NCBI GenBank assembly: GCA_029717555.1
Contig: JAMDHS010000078.1
Span: forward strand, 1 to 64,000
Direction of reading: 5' to 3'
Length of the DNA: 64,000 bases
DNA from: Peribolospora baueri
Taxonomy: Eukaryota; Basidiomycota; Peribolosporomycetes; Peribolosporales; Peribolosporaceae
Every line of letters begins with the position of its first letter. The first letter of the stretch is position 1. This document shows, one piece after another, positions 1 through 12,768 of this stretch. Below the pieces are notes generated by a model. It saw only the letters and a program-made list of their open reading frames with translations, was not told where the DNA came from and did no database searches. The position numbers were made by a program, and so were the translations under genes.

Positions 1-35
<35 letters not shown>
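1..35. repeat. poly(A) run at window edge
   Basis: The window opens with 35 consecutive A residues. On the minus strand this is a poly(T) run just downstream of the last visible exon of the dioxygenase gene. It may be a genuine homopolymer in an intron or 3' region, or the ragged end of an assembled contig. The sequence alone cannot decide. Confidence 0.8.
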
Positions 36-38
<3 letters not shown>

Positions 39-109
39 GCTCTTGTCAGTCAGATCTTTGCTCGGCCCCCCATACGCGACGCGAGCACCCGACGGGGGGC
101 CGCTCTCAC

Positions 110-818
110 CATCTCAATGTCCAGCGGGATCCTCTCGCCCATCCATGTCGCCCGCTCGGTATCTGTGCGGGGGTGGACACCGCGATCGCCATTTACATTT
201 GTGTCAGTCCAGCTTTGGCATACGGGGCGGAGAAAGAAAGAGAGAGAGGAACTCACGATCACCAATGGGATCGTTCGTGTTCGGATGGATGAGCACGCTT
301 AACGGCCCTCGCTTTCCGACGAGGAAGGGAACAAAGGCGCCAAACTGGGCGGGTGTGAAGAGGTTGACCTCGAACATGGCCACCGGATGGGGGCCCACGG
401 GCTTGTCCCAGAATTTGTAAATCCTGGGTGTGCGGCGTCGTGAGATAGGTTTCGATGAAAGAAAGCGTTGAGGCAGAGTGGGTCGTGCGTCCACGAATCG
501 TCCGGCGGCGGAGGCTAGCTCACCTCAGTTCGGGGAACTCGTGGCGGATGCGCTCGTAAAGGTCTTTGGCGTGCTGGACCTGGTCGGGCGAGTTCTGGAA
601 GTGGTAGACTGCATGGCACAAATCACCACCCCGGGCAAACTCTGCTCAGCGCCTGCCTGCATATAGTCTCAGGGATGCCTTTAAAGCGGCGGCCAGGGCG
701 CGACGTCGACTCACTGTGAACGTCGAAGCCGTTGTTCGAGTTGCTGATCGGCGCTTGGAACTCTTTGTACGCAGGACTCAGCACGCCGTCACGAGCACCG
801 GGGTTGACCAGACTCTTC
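110..818 (-). CDS. DOPA 4,5-dioxygenase family protein, 3' partial
   Basis: Four spliced minus-strand exons (715-818, 524-608, 257-423, 110-162) join in frame into a DOPA 4,5-dioxygenase-like protein. Conserved blocks in order are FDVHIYHF, AKDLYERI, PVGPHPVAMFEVN, FVPFLVGKRGPLSVLIHPNT and GDHTERATWMGE. The His residues in the first, third, fourth and fifth blocks are the likely metal ligands of this small extradiol enzyme family. Members open the ring of DOPA or related catechols, and fungal relatives take part in betalamic-acid-type or catechol metabolism. All junctions have GT-AG ends and matching phase. The true start lies upstream of 818 and was not resolved, because the ATG near 928 does not splice cleanly. 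The C-terminus after residues IPLDIEM meets another GTGAG donor at 109, so a last short exon should lie near or beyond the window edge. Family call is firm; substrate is unknown. Confidence 0.85.
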
Positions 819-1361
819 CTGGGCAGATGGCGAAAGAGGGCGTCAGCGCGGGCCCAACTCTGGTCTCTGGTCGTGATCCTTGGCGAGGCGAGACAGAGGA
901 CGGGAGAGATGACGACCGGCGCACCCATCGGCAGAGACTTGCGTCGGAAGAGCAGGCTGGCCCTCCCAAGGCGTACCGGCGAGCGGGGAGGGGTATGGTG
1001 CAGGCATGGAAGACGAAACGAAAGGGAGGTGGAGTTGCAAAGAGCGAGCGTGGGGCCCCTGACGGCAGGTAGAGGGATGCAAGACGTTGACGAGGAGATG
1101 GAGGAGCTTGGCCCGTCGTAGTCCTCTGTTAAGTACCTCCCTCGTCTCTCATTCCCAGCTGCTCTGTACGACCGCTGGTCGTCTGATCTTTCTAATCATC
1201 CGGACGATGGTCGACCGTTGCGTTGCGATCACGGCTCGGCTCTTACGGCCGTAAGCGGACTCGGATCGTCCCCGCGTCGCGCGTCAGCCCAGCCAACAAC
1301 GAGCCGACGACGACATACGGCGTCGAAAAAAAGTCGCCGGTCCTCCTCGATTCGACTCGTC
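819..1361. other. divergent intergenic region
   Basis: This stretch holds the unresolved 5' end of the dioxygenase gene on the minus strand and the upstream region of VMA21 on the plus strand. Open frames here have no recognisable protein similarity. No TATA box or other specific site was identified. Confidence 0.4.
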
Positions 1362-1956
1362 ATGTCTTCTCAAGTCGCCCCGACGACGCCGGGAAGAAGA
1401 AGAGGAGACGGAGCCAAGGATGCCACCGGGTGAGAGAGCGGGAGCGAGAGCGAGAAAGAGAGAGGCAGGCAAGGGGGCAAGCAGAGCAAGCCAGATAGAT
1501 GGATGGACCAGACCGGGCCGGCTAACCAAGCCGTCAGACGAACGACGGACTGACTGACGGACGTTCGCCGCATCCATCTCGCCCTCATGTGCGCGCCGCT
1601 GCCGACTCCACAAGCTCCGTCCTCGCAAAGCTGGTAAGCTTCAGCATAGCCATGATCGTCGTGCCCATCTCGTCCTACTTTCTCTCCGTGGACAGGTTCT
1701 TTGACGGTGAGCGCACGGGTCCAGTGAAGCCTAGACGGAGAAATGAAGGAGCGGTCCTTCTCATCACACCTCCCTCCTTCGCCCCCTCGATCCCCCGTTC
1801 ATCTCGAAAGGCAACACGACCTACGCAGGCGCGCTGGCAGCGGCGCTCGCCAACGTCGTCCTCGTATCCTACGTCGTCGTCGCCTTGTTCGAGGACGACG
1901 GGAGCAAGGAGGGCAAAGACGGAGACGCGGGGGCGGAGGGCAAGAAGGACGAGTGA
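1362..1956 (+). CDS. VMA21: V-ATPase assembly factor Vma21
   Basis: Three exons (1362-1429, 1615-1706, 1811-1956) splice in phase to a protein of about 100 residues. It has two hydrophobic helices: one in LVSFSIAMIVVPISSYFL, followed by the typical short lumenal loop with FFDGNTTYAG, and a second in ANVVLVSYVVVALF. This two-helix hairpin and the loop sequence are diagnostic for Vma21, an ER membrane chaperone that helps build the V0 sector of the vacuolar H+-ATPase. The N-terminus is Ser/Arg-rich and cytosolic. The C-terminus is acidic and ends in KKDE, resembling the KKXX-type or KKED retrieval signal of the yeast protein. A second in-phase acceptor near 1528 would add about 29 residues and cannot be excluded. 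Intron 1 carries a GA-rich run. Confidence 0.9.
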
Positions 1957-2393
1957 ATAAAAAGAATAACCAGACCAGGGCGTGCGCTGTCGCTATCGCT
2001 GTCGCTTGAGAAGGATTAACACACGGGATCGATTGATTCATCGTACAGCTCGCCTGTCCGTTCGCTCGGCAAAGCGACCGTCGAAAGGGGGCTTCTCCTC
2101 CGACGGACGAAAGGAAAGGGGAAGAAGGAGCAACAAGAGCTAGTGACAATCGATGAGATCAAAGGGAAGGGAGAGGGAGACGGGAACGGCCGGAAAGGGA
2201 AAGAAATGGAGAGACAGAGAAAAAAAAAACCAAACTAAGGGTATCGAGTGACGGGAGGACGACAAAAACACATGCTGATGCTAGGAAACGAGGAAATAAG
2301 GAAGGAGGGAGGGCAAACTCGAATCGCTGCCCGCAAAGCTAGCCAGGTCCGGCCACCATCTGAACCACCGTAACTTGACTGAGACCCGCACAC
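1957..2393. other. convergent intergenic region
   Basis: This is the shared 3' flank of VMA21 (+) and the Rho3-type gene (-). It is purine-rich on the plus strand, including a run of nine A residues near 2220. No open frame or terminator-like structure stands out. Confidence 0.4.
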
Positions 2394-3578
2394 TCAAGCG
2401 ATCACGCAACCCCCGTGCCCGGCTATGCTCGTCCCCTTCGGCCGCGCCCCTACCGCCACTCGTGCCGCCTCCGCAAACGCCTCGTTCACGCCGCGATTGT
2501 GTTTGGCGGAACATTCGAGATATCTGCAAAAAAAAGGAAAGGAAAGGAAAGGAAAGGAAAGGAAACGAGGGGTCCGTCCGTTGGGTAAGGCGTGTCCAGG
2601 AGAGGCGACGCTCAAGCCAATTCCAGAAAGACCGGGTCAAGCGTGACTCACCGGCTGGCCCTCACTCTCCTGGCTACCGCGAGCCCGGTCTCATAGTCCA
2701 CAGGCCTCAGCCCGTTCCGTCCCAGCTTCTCGATCACCGCCGGGTCGTCTCGGAGGTCGCACTTGAGCGCCACGAGGACCAGCTTGACGCCGGGGCAGTG
2801 TTCGATGATCTCGTCGATCCACTGGGGGCAGAGAAGAGGAGGGACGAGAGCGGATGGCGATTCGAGTTCAGTTCGAGGAAGGGCAGTGAAAACGCGAGGT
2901 CACGTATATCCAAGTCGCGCGAGATGAACACACACCTTGACTTCGACATTCTCCAATGATATGGGATTGTCAGCCTGAAGACGACAAGAAATCGTCAGCA
3001 TAACCAAAAGTCCAGCCGGCGGCCTCGCCGATTGTCGCGGGAGGAGCTCACCGAAAAGCAAAGCATGATGACATGCGTGTCTGCATAGCTGAGCGACCGC
3101 AGGCGGTCGAACTCTTCTTGACCTGCGTGTATTTGAGTGGCGGAGACGAAGAGGAGGAGGCGTGAGAGACGCGTGGAACGGCCGCTGACGGTCTTCCTTC
3201 CACACCCCGGAAGTTCACTGACCTGCCGTATCCCACAAGCTCAACTCGACCGGTTGCTCATCCACCCATACCTCCTCGACGTAATTCTCGAACACTGTCG
3301 GCTCACTTTCACGGGAGGAGGCGGTCTCGTCAGCCGATGGAGATGCCGCTCTCGGACGCCTACGCGGTCGAACTCACTAGACCTGGGGAAAGTACCCGCG
3401 AGTAAAGACGTTCAAGAGCGATGTCTTCCCGCAAGCGCCATCGCCTGTAGAGCGACAAAAAAGAGAAAATGTCGCGTTACAGAAGCAGGGACGTTTAGCG
3501 ACCGAAGGAAGCGAGACGCGCTTTGAGGCGGCCCGGCCCGCTGGGAGGCTCACCTAGGACGAGTACCTTCCTCTGGAG
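2394..3578 (-). CDS. RHO3: Rho-family small GTPase, Rho3 type (5' end unresolved)
   Basis: Minus-strand exons assemble into a Rho GTPase. Visible parts are G1 GDGACGKTS, effector loop [14 protein letters not shown]3 WDTAGQEE, G4 [11 protein letters not shown] and G5 [14 protein letters not shown], ending in the prenylation box CVIA followed by TGA at 2394-2396. KCDL at G4 and the YLECS...GVNEAF block fit fungal Rho3, which directs exocytosis and actin polarity at the plasma membrane with formins and the exocyst. The first exon seen (3554-3578) encodes LQRKVLVLG, so the start codon must lie in an upstream exon. A candidate segment ending at a GTGAGT donor near 3737 exists but its phase does not fit with the obvious ATG at 3849. 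The terminal Ala of the CaaX box predicts farnesylation rather than geranylgeranylation. Subfamily assignment is by recall of Rho3 sequences. Confidence 0.85.
2536..2565 (+). repeat. six-unit GGAAA microsatellite
   Basis: Six perfect GGAAA units follow eight A residues. Read on the minus strand this is a (TTTCC)6-T8 tract immediately before the TTGCAG acceptor of the last RHO3 intron, so it serves as an extreme polypyrimidine tract. The unit number is likely to vary between strains. Confidence 0.9.
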
Positions 3579-4881
3579 CTGGGAGACACGAGGTGCAAGC
3601 AAGGGCGCGCGAATGGGTCAGTCGAATTCCGCCCCAGTCCCTTCTTTGCCTGATGCATGGTCCTCACACGCTCATCCTCCACCTACACCATCCATGATAC
3701 TGCCGTGCCGCTTTCGACAGCCAGCCGTCCGACTCACCGGGCGTGCTCGTCCAACCGTCTGCGGGGTGGCAGAGCAGAGCGGTGCCATCCGAGAGTGGGA
3801 ATCTGCGACCAACGCTAATCAGCGGCCGCGACCGGGGGAAGAGGGACAAAAGACGACAGCGAGGGCGACGCTGTCTCTGATTGTGGGGGAGGGAAAGGGA
3901 TTTTGGCGAACGTGAAGGAGGCGAGCGGGGTGGGAATAAAAAAAAGTGGAGTTGCGATCAAGTTGCGAGGCGGAGGCGGGGTTGGGTTGGGTGGGTTGGC
4001 TGCGATCGGGTCGATCGTCGGTTGGCTCCGCTCTCCGCTGTCTATCCGACGTCGATCAACGAACGCGCTCGTTCTCGTCGCTCGCTGCTTTCTGTCCTAC
4101 GGATGACGGACGGGACGCTCGAGGGCGGTGAAGGTGAAGAAGGACGAGGGAACGTCGAGCGATGGGGACCAAGAAAAAAAAGAAGGCGCGGTCGGGAGCG
4201 CGGTCGTGGGTGACGGAGGAGTGGAGCGGAGGTATGAGGCGAGGGCGAGGCGGACCGAGCCGAAGCAAGGGGACGACCGTCCGTCCGTCAAGTCAGGCCG
4301 GAAGTGGGAGCCGTCGAGGCGGGGTGGTGAGGAGGAGAAAGGGAGCGGGGGCAATGTGATGCGATGGTGACAGCGACAGCGACGGCGACGTCGATCAAAA
4401 CTCGAAACTCGATGTCTCGCTCACCCCGTCCAATGATCATCACCCGTCGTCTCTGTCTCTCCTTCGCCTCGCTCTTTCCATAAAAATCATTTTTCGACGA
4501 TCGCCGACGACGACCTTCACAGACGACGATGCCGCAGCAGCCGGCCGGCCGTCGTTCCCATGGCTTACCTCGAGCACAGCCTCAGCCTCGACGTCGGTCG
4601 TTCGTCGTCGACGCCTTGGGCGACGGGTCGTCGGCTCGCCGTCTCACCATCATCGCTGTCATATCCACGCCGAGAGACGAGACCGAGAGTCAACAGGAGC
4701 ACCTTAGGAATAACGGTCGTTCGTTCATTCAATCATGGCTGACGGAATAGACATGAAAATGGACAATCTCGAAAATCGATCAGAATGCGAACGAAGGCGA
4801 CGGACGAGGAAAACACGTCTCGTCTCGGAAAGAGCAAGGAAAGGGCTCGGACTTGACCGATGGACGGACAGACGGCCCCAA
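3579..4881. other. upstream region of RHO3 and 3' flank of the HAM1-like gene
   Basis: About 1.3 kb that should contain the missing first exon(s) and promoter of the Rho3-type gene (minus strand) and then the 3' flank of the HAM1-like gene. Several 60-110 codon frames on both strands are arginine-rich or low in complexity and match nothing I recognise. A TCCATAAAAATC stretch at about 4477 is the most AT-rich point. Confidence 0.35.
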
Positions 4882-7800
4882 TCACCTCCCCACCGAGCTT
4901 CCCCTCCTCAACAGCGGATTCGCCCTCTGCAAATGCTCCTGCTCGTCGCTCGTCGTCGTCAACAACTCCTTCTCGACCACGGGCGGACTGGCAATGTTCC
5001 TCACATCCGTCGCATCCATCCCCGCCGGCCCCTTGGCGCTGGCCTTCCACAGCTCGGACATGCTCTTCCGCCGCGTATCCACGTCCGACAAGCCGGCTTG
5101 CGTCTCCGACGGGCGGCGCATCTTGGCGTACTTGGACGGCGCTGACGGGTCGGTAGTGTCCCGCGTTTCGTTTTCGTCTGACAATCCGCGCGGGCGGAGG
5201 GAGAGCAGAGCCAGGTCAGAATGGCGAGATCAGGTCAAAGCAGTGTCCGACGCCTGACTCACCGACAGTGGCGTTCATTGGCACCATCTCCTGAGGCCGC
5301 AACCCGGTGAACGACGTTCGCGATCCTCGACGGCCTCCACCATGGTAAGACAGCGAACTGGCACGAGACACGGGCCTAGATGCAGACGGGCTGACGATGT
5401 TCTCTTCCAGCGTGCCGTCCGCCTTGGCCGCCATGGAGAGACGGCGAGACATAGGCTCCACCTTTACCGGTGGCTGCTCCTCGCCCGGCTGGCTATGGTG
5501 GCGCCGGTGGTACGCGATCTCCGCTTCCGCCGTCGTCATATCTTGGGTCGCTTCTGCAACGTCACCGGGCAGATTCTTCGGTCAAGATCTGGCAAACCAT
5601 GGCCTCACCGTGACGGACACGCCGCCGTGACGCCTGATCTAATGTACTCACCTTCTCCGATGGATCTCCGTATGTCCCGATGATGGAACTCTTCCGTCAG
5701 CGGCGGTCTCCTGTGCTCGCGCCCCTCAATGTCCAGACCGTCACCATGCGCGTCTTCAGGGTCTGGCAACCCGCTAAGGTCGAGCGTGGCCCTCATCATC
5801 GAGTACCCCCTCCCGCCTCCCTCACGGCCAAACATCTTTTCCGCCACATCGCCTTTGCTCACTCGCGGCGGGGAGGCAATGTGCTCCGGTAGCGTGGCGT
5901 CGCGCGAGGCCTCATCGGAGAGCACGTGAGACATGGACGACGGAGGAGGACGGTGAGAAGCGGGAGCGTAGCCGTGCTGTTCCTCCGTGGACAAATAGAA
6001 CTCCCTCTCATCGTAGTACGGGATGGACGAGCGGGAACCTCGGTGGGAATAGGCTTGCATCCTGCTCGCCGCATCGCCGTGCGGGTCGATGGGCGGGCTG
6101 GTAAACCGATACAAAATTCAAGTCAGCGGGATGCAAGGAAACGCAGGCCGCCAATAGAATGCTCACTTGTAGATAGAGTGCGCGGTGGTGGTGTCCCTGC
6201 GCGCCGTTTCGGAGAGTGATCGGCCCATCGTCTTGAACTCGGGCTCCTCGTCATCGTCGAAGACCGCGTTCTCGTAACTCGGCGTGGCGACGGGCGGACG
6301 TCTGCGTCACCATCGAAGACCAAGGTCAGAGATCAGAATCCCTTTCAAAACGAAAACATCATTCTTCAACTCCTACTAACCTGATAGCTTCTTCGCCCGT
6401 CGTGTCCTGTTTCGCCGTCGTCGTCAAGCTGGCACTCATGCTCTGAAGCCTCTTGCGCGGCTGAGCCGGCGCCTGCTCCTCACCCTCTCTCGCGTAGCTG
6501 GACGGCGGTTGACTCGAGAAAGGGTTTTCGAGTTTGCTGAGCACGTCCCCACGAAGATGAGGCACGCTCCCAACCGCACGACGAAACGCCTCGCGAGCAG
6601 CAATGGCCGTGCCCGGGGTGAAGCCACCAATGGAAGGCTGACGAGAGACGGTGGTGCTGACGCCCTGTTGCTTGTCCACCCCTTGCTCCGCGGGAACGGC
6701 GGTGGGAGCGTCGCTCGAAGGTGTGGGAGAGGGAGCGGACGTCCATGGCTCGACAACACGGCGCACCCAGCTCTCAATCACTTCCTTGGTCTCGCCGGCG
6801 ATGTAACCCTTAGCGAGCGGCCACAGAAGCTTGGAGAAGACGGAGGTAGTCTCGCGGATGTTAATCTCCTCGCTCTCCACTTTGACGTCTACGCCGTCCA
6901 GCACCAGTCCTGCGCCAAAGCCGCCAAAGCCGAGACCGAGTCCCTCGGCCCATTTGGCCAAAGCCTGTTTGACGGTGGAAGGTGAAGAGTTCGGAGTATT
7001 AGAGAAGGACGGGGACAGCGCAAGATCGATGTCGGCCTTGATGTGCATATCCAGAGTGCCGTTCTCGGCCATGTCGACAAAGCCCTTGCGCTTGTACGTG
7101 AAGCGCACGTTCTTGGCATCCAGTACAATTCCTTGTAGCTTGATGACCACGCTGTTGCTCGCCCCCAGCGAAGGCGATTTGGAGGCCAGGTCGAGTGACG
7201 AGTCGGTCTGCACTGAGATTCGGGCTGGCACGACGTCCTCTGCCGAGAGCTGGATCTCATCGAGGGTATATTCGTAGCCGTCGTTCGAGCTAGTAGGTAG
7301 GAAGAGACAACGGAGGTGTTCGTGAGTTGCGACTTGCACATCACCCCGAGGCGTGTCACTCACGTTTCAATCTTGGCCAAATTAATGCTCACGGCGTCCT
7401 TCGCCAGCGCCCTGATAGCCTCCACGACCTCAGCCAGGCTGCCCGTCCTGAACGCAAGCTCTCCGTCCTCTTTGATGACGACGAAATCCTCCATCAGCCT
7501 CTTTGAATCGCGCAAAAGCTTGGCCACGCGGCTGTTTCCCAGTAGCCCGGCGGAGATGCGCTCCCACTGCTCGAGGATGGTGGCCAGAGCGCTACGCTGA
7601 GGTTCCGACTGAAGGAGCGCAGCGGACCAGCCCTCGACGAGGATGGCGAGCCGATGGCTCGTCTCCAACGGCGCGTATACGTATCCGAGAGGATGGCGTT
7701 CGAAGACCGGCGCGGCGCGGTCGCCATCCACGTCTACCGACGGAGGCAGGGGATTGGCGAGGAAGTCGTGAGTGTCCTTGGCGACGGCTTCGACCGCGGG

Positions 7801-9675
7801 ATCAACATAGGTGAAGAAGGCGGCGATGGCGCGAACGAAAGGACGGACAGGCACGCCGCTAAGCTGCTCAACCATCTCGCGCAGAGAGTGGAGACCGCGA
7901 GCAAACTTGGCGCTCGAACTGTTTCCGTCAGGAAGCGATGACGTGTCGAAAAGTCGCTCTACGAGCCCGTTGATGAGAGTCAGGCGGGTGTAAGATGAGA
8001 GTGTAAGCAACTGAGCAATGGTATCTATGGAACGGAGAAGGATGGACAGGTAGACGGGAGAGCCCGTGAGCTTGGCGCGGAGAGAGGCGATGGCCGCGGA
8101 AATCGCTTCGCCGGGAGAGGCGGGAGCGGGGACAGGCGTGTACACGCGCTGGAAGGGCGAAAGGCTCGGCAGTCCGGTGAGGGCGGTCTTGAGAGCCGAA
8201 ACAAATGATGTCATGCTGTTATAGAAACGGACGGATAGTGAGTGATCGGACGTAGGGGTGAGGCAAGGGAACATCCTCACATGTCTTTGAAGTCGGGTTC
8301 GCTCAGCAAGAGAAGGGTGACTTCCTTGAGTTGGTCGGCCAAGTCATCGACGAGGACGAGCATGTGGGCAGCTTGCCTAGTCTGAAGGCTGTTCACGCCG
8401 GAGACCTCTGGCAACGAGGGGAGGGAAGGGGGCGCAACCATGTGTGAGGACTCTCAAGGCCCTAGTGGCAGGCTTTTGACGCATACATGTCCGCACATGC
8501 TCTCCCGACTCACCCTTGATCTCCTCCGGAGCGACCTTGAGGGCATTCCAAACATCATCCAACTTGGGACCCAATCCTGCCCCTCCCTCGCTACGAAGAT
8601 CTCTCAGGGCCTTGAGAAAAGACTGGGCGTCCGAACCGATCTTCTCTACCCTCTCCTCGTGCGTCATCTCTTCCCAAGCCTTGGGCGCCGGGGGGTAGAG
8701 GAGCTCGTTGAACCTCGCGTGTGAACTGGTGAAGCTGGCGAAGGGGAAGTTAGGGATCTTGTAACGGTCTGCACCAGCACGGGACGGGCTTGCAATGTTG
8801 GGGAGCATGGACGACTCGGAGACGGCCTCCGACTCCACGCCAGCCATGGAGAGGCGGCGACCGAGCATGGCCGACGGCTCTCGCGCGACCTCCGAGGGCC
8901 GGCGCGCCCACTTGGACTGCTGTGGGCTGTGGCTGCGCGACTCCGAAGGCCTTCCGGCGCCGCCTTTGCCAGGTGCGACGGACCAACGGCGGGCGGCATA
9001 ACCCTCCCCGGCGACGCTGGTTGGAGGCCTCGAGGCTGCCGATTCGCGGCGACCATGCGAGGGTGAAGGCACGCCGGCATAATAGGATGACGGGGTAGTG
9101 CCGGTGGACGAGTGGAAGGAGGCAGCTCGCGCGAGCTTGCCGGCAGTACGGGCTGGAAATGAGCCGGGGTGGATGGGAGCGTCTAGGTGAACGGGATGCT
9201 CTGCAGGGACGTAGCGAGGGTCAGCGTAGCCCGGCTGGAGCGGCCCGCCGGTGGCGTCGTCGAAGATCCTGGCCGTGGCGGCGCCGGCGAGCGAACCGGC
9301 GAGACTGCTCCTCCTGGCGAGCGCATGGGGACGCACGCCCGAGGCGGGGAACGGACTGGTGGCTGCAATCTTATTCCCCGAGGGTTCGACGGGAGTGATG
9401 CTGGTCACCGTCGGCGAGCCGCGTGCTTGCTGGTGGTCGTCGCGATTGATGGGCGTGAGCGGCTTGAGCGAGAGACCGAGCCTGGCAACGTTGAAGCCGC
9501 CGCCACCGGGATTGAAACTGCTCGAGGTCATGGACCCTGCGCGAGAACGAGGGAGGCCAGCCTGCCCGGCCTGGGACGAGCCGGTTCCGTCGACGACGGA
9601 GGGGCGACGAGAGCCGGCGGTGGAGGATGCGTCCATGAACGAAGTGCGCCGGGCAGGGGCGTGGGTCGTCGACAT
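4882..9675 (-). CDS. Ser/Arg-rich protein with HAM1-like (TULIP/BPI-type) core
   Basis: Eight exons give a protein of about 1,450 residues starting at ATG 9673-9675 and ending in RRGSSVGR-stop. The first ~280 residues are disordered and rich in RRxS sites. The central ~750 residues are ordered: ARFNELLYPPAPKAWEEM, VLVDDLADQLKEVTLLLL, LTLSSYTRLTLINGLVE, then a beta-rich part with YTLDEIQLSAEDVVPARI, VVIKLQGIVLDAKNVRF and ADIDLALSP. The last ~400 residues are again disordered. The helical-then-beta core resembles the fungal HAM1-like N/C domain proteins, thought to have a lipid-binding TULIP (BPI-like) fold; this is from memory and is the weakest part of the call. Introns have good GT-AG ends. 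The tails carry four copies of a short NI[A/V]SP motif linked to RRxSM (see findings), suggesting regulated phosphorylation. No signal peptide or transmembrane helix is evident. Function is unknown. Confidence 0.6.
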
Positions 9676-10117
9676 GGCGAGCGAGGCAAAGGCGTGTGTG
9701 TGATCTCGCTCGGTGAGTCGAAGTGGAAGTGGGGGGGGGGAGGAATGAAAGAAGGTGGAGATGGTAGGAGGGAGTGGGAGGCGATGACCAGCCTGATGTC
9801 GACGAGCGCTGCCTCTCGTCCGCCCACCGATCCCCCCGCACGCGCGGTGACGGTGGGCGGGAGCAATCAGGAAGAATCTTTCCTATTCAGGCAAACTCCG
9901 CGAGAATCCTCTCATCTGCGCGCCAACCCACGTCGGCCGACGCTGACGAACGAACGCTGCTTCGCTCCTTCTTCGACGGTGACTTCTCTTTCTTCTCCGA
10001 CAAACGCACAGACGGATCGCGAATCTCCCTTCAAAAGGCGACGACTGGCATTGAGTACATAGTCTAAGCACATCATATCGCACCCCCAACGACGTAACCG
10101 ACCCTCCATCAAGACCA
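9676..10117. other. intergenic region
   Basis: This 440-base stretch is the upstream region of the HAM1-like gene (minus strand) and the 3' flank of RPT4. It contains a run of ten G residues near 9730, i.e. a poly(C) tract in the 5' leader of the HAM1-like gene. No gene is seen. Confidence 0.4.
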
Positions 10118-12156
<2,039 letters not shown>

Positions 12157-12768
12157 GGTGCGTCGGAGATACGTTCGCGCTGGTGATCGGTGCGGGTACG
12201 GGGCCAAGTAAGAGGTGTTTGAAACTGAATGGAAGGGGAGACAGCTGGGCGTTGCGGGCGTGAAGGAGGTCAGGAGGCGAACGTCGAGATGGATGAAGTG
12301 AAAGATCGACTTGAATGCGAGCAGGCGTGAAGATGGAAAGCCGCCGTCGAGTTGGTCGGAACGCGTAACCGTCTCGATCAGATCAAGTCGTAACCCTACT
12401 CTCGTCCACCGTTCTCACGCCTGCGTCCCGATGCCACGAACGCCATTGGTGAACGCCAACGTCGTCCAGGAGCGTTCTTCTCGCCCCTTCCATCCTCCTT
12501 GCCATTTAGACGTACTCCGTCTTCGCTTCTTCGTCGAGGACCTTAACCTCCCTCGCGTCGAGACGGCCTTTGCGCCTTTCTACCGTTTTTTCTCCTCTCA
12601 CATACCCTACCCTCTGGTTTGTTCTTCCTTCGCCCGCCTTCGTGAGCACCTGCTGGCATCGGAGCGGATCGCTCGCCGTCAACCCCCGACCCTCCTCCCT
12701 CCCCATTATTCCTTCCATCATCCCACCCTCGACCCTGCCCTATTTGCTCCAGCTTCCCACCATACGCC
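12157..12768. other. bidirectional promoter region RPT4/CHC1
   Basis: The 612 bases between two divergent housekeeping genes. The half nearest CHC1 is strongly CT-rich on the plus strand, a common core-promoter character in such fungi. No TATA box is apparent, which fits two constitutive genes. A CCATTGG sequence (CCAAT-box inverse) lies near 12443. Confidence 0.5.

Noticed and set aside
12157-12207. Upstream in-frame ATG for RPT4
   Set aside because: It would add 17 residues ([17 protein letters not shown]) not typical of Rpt4. The ATG at 12154-12156 matches the family start.
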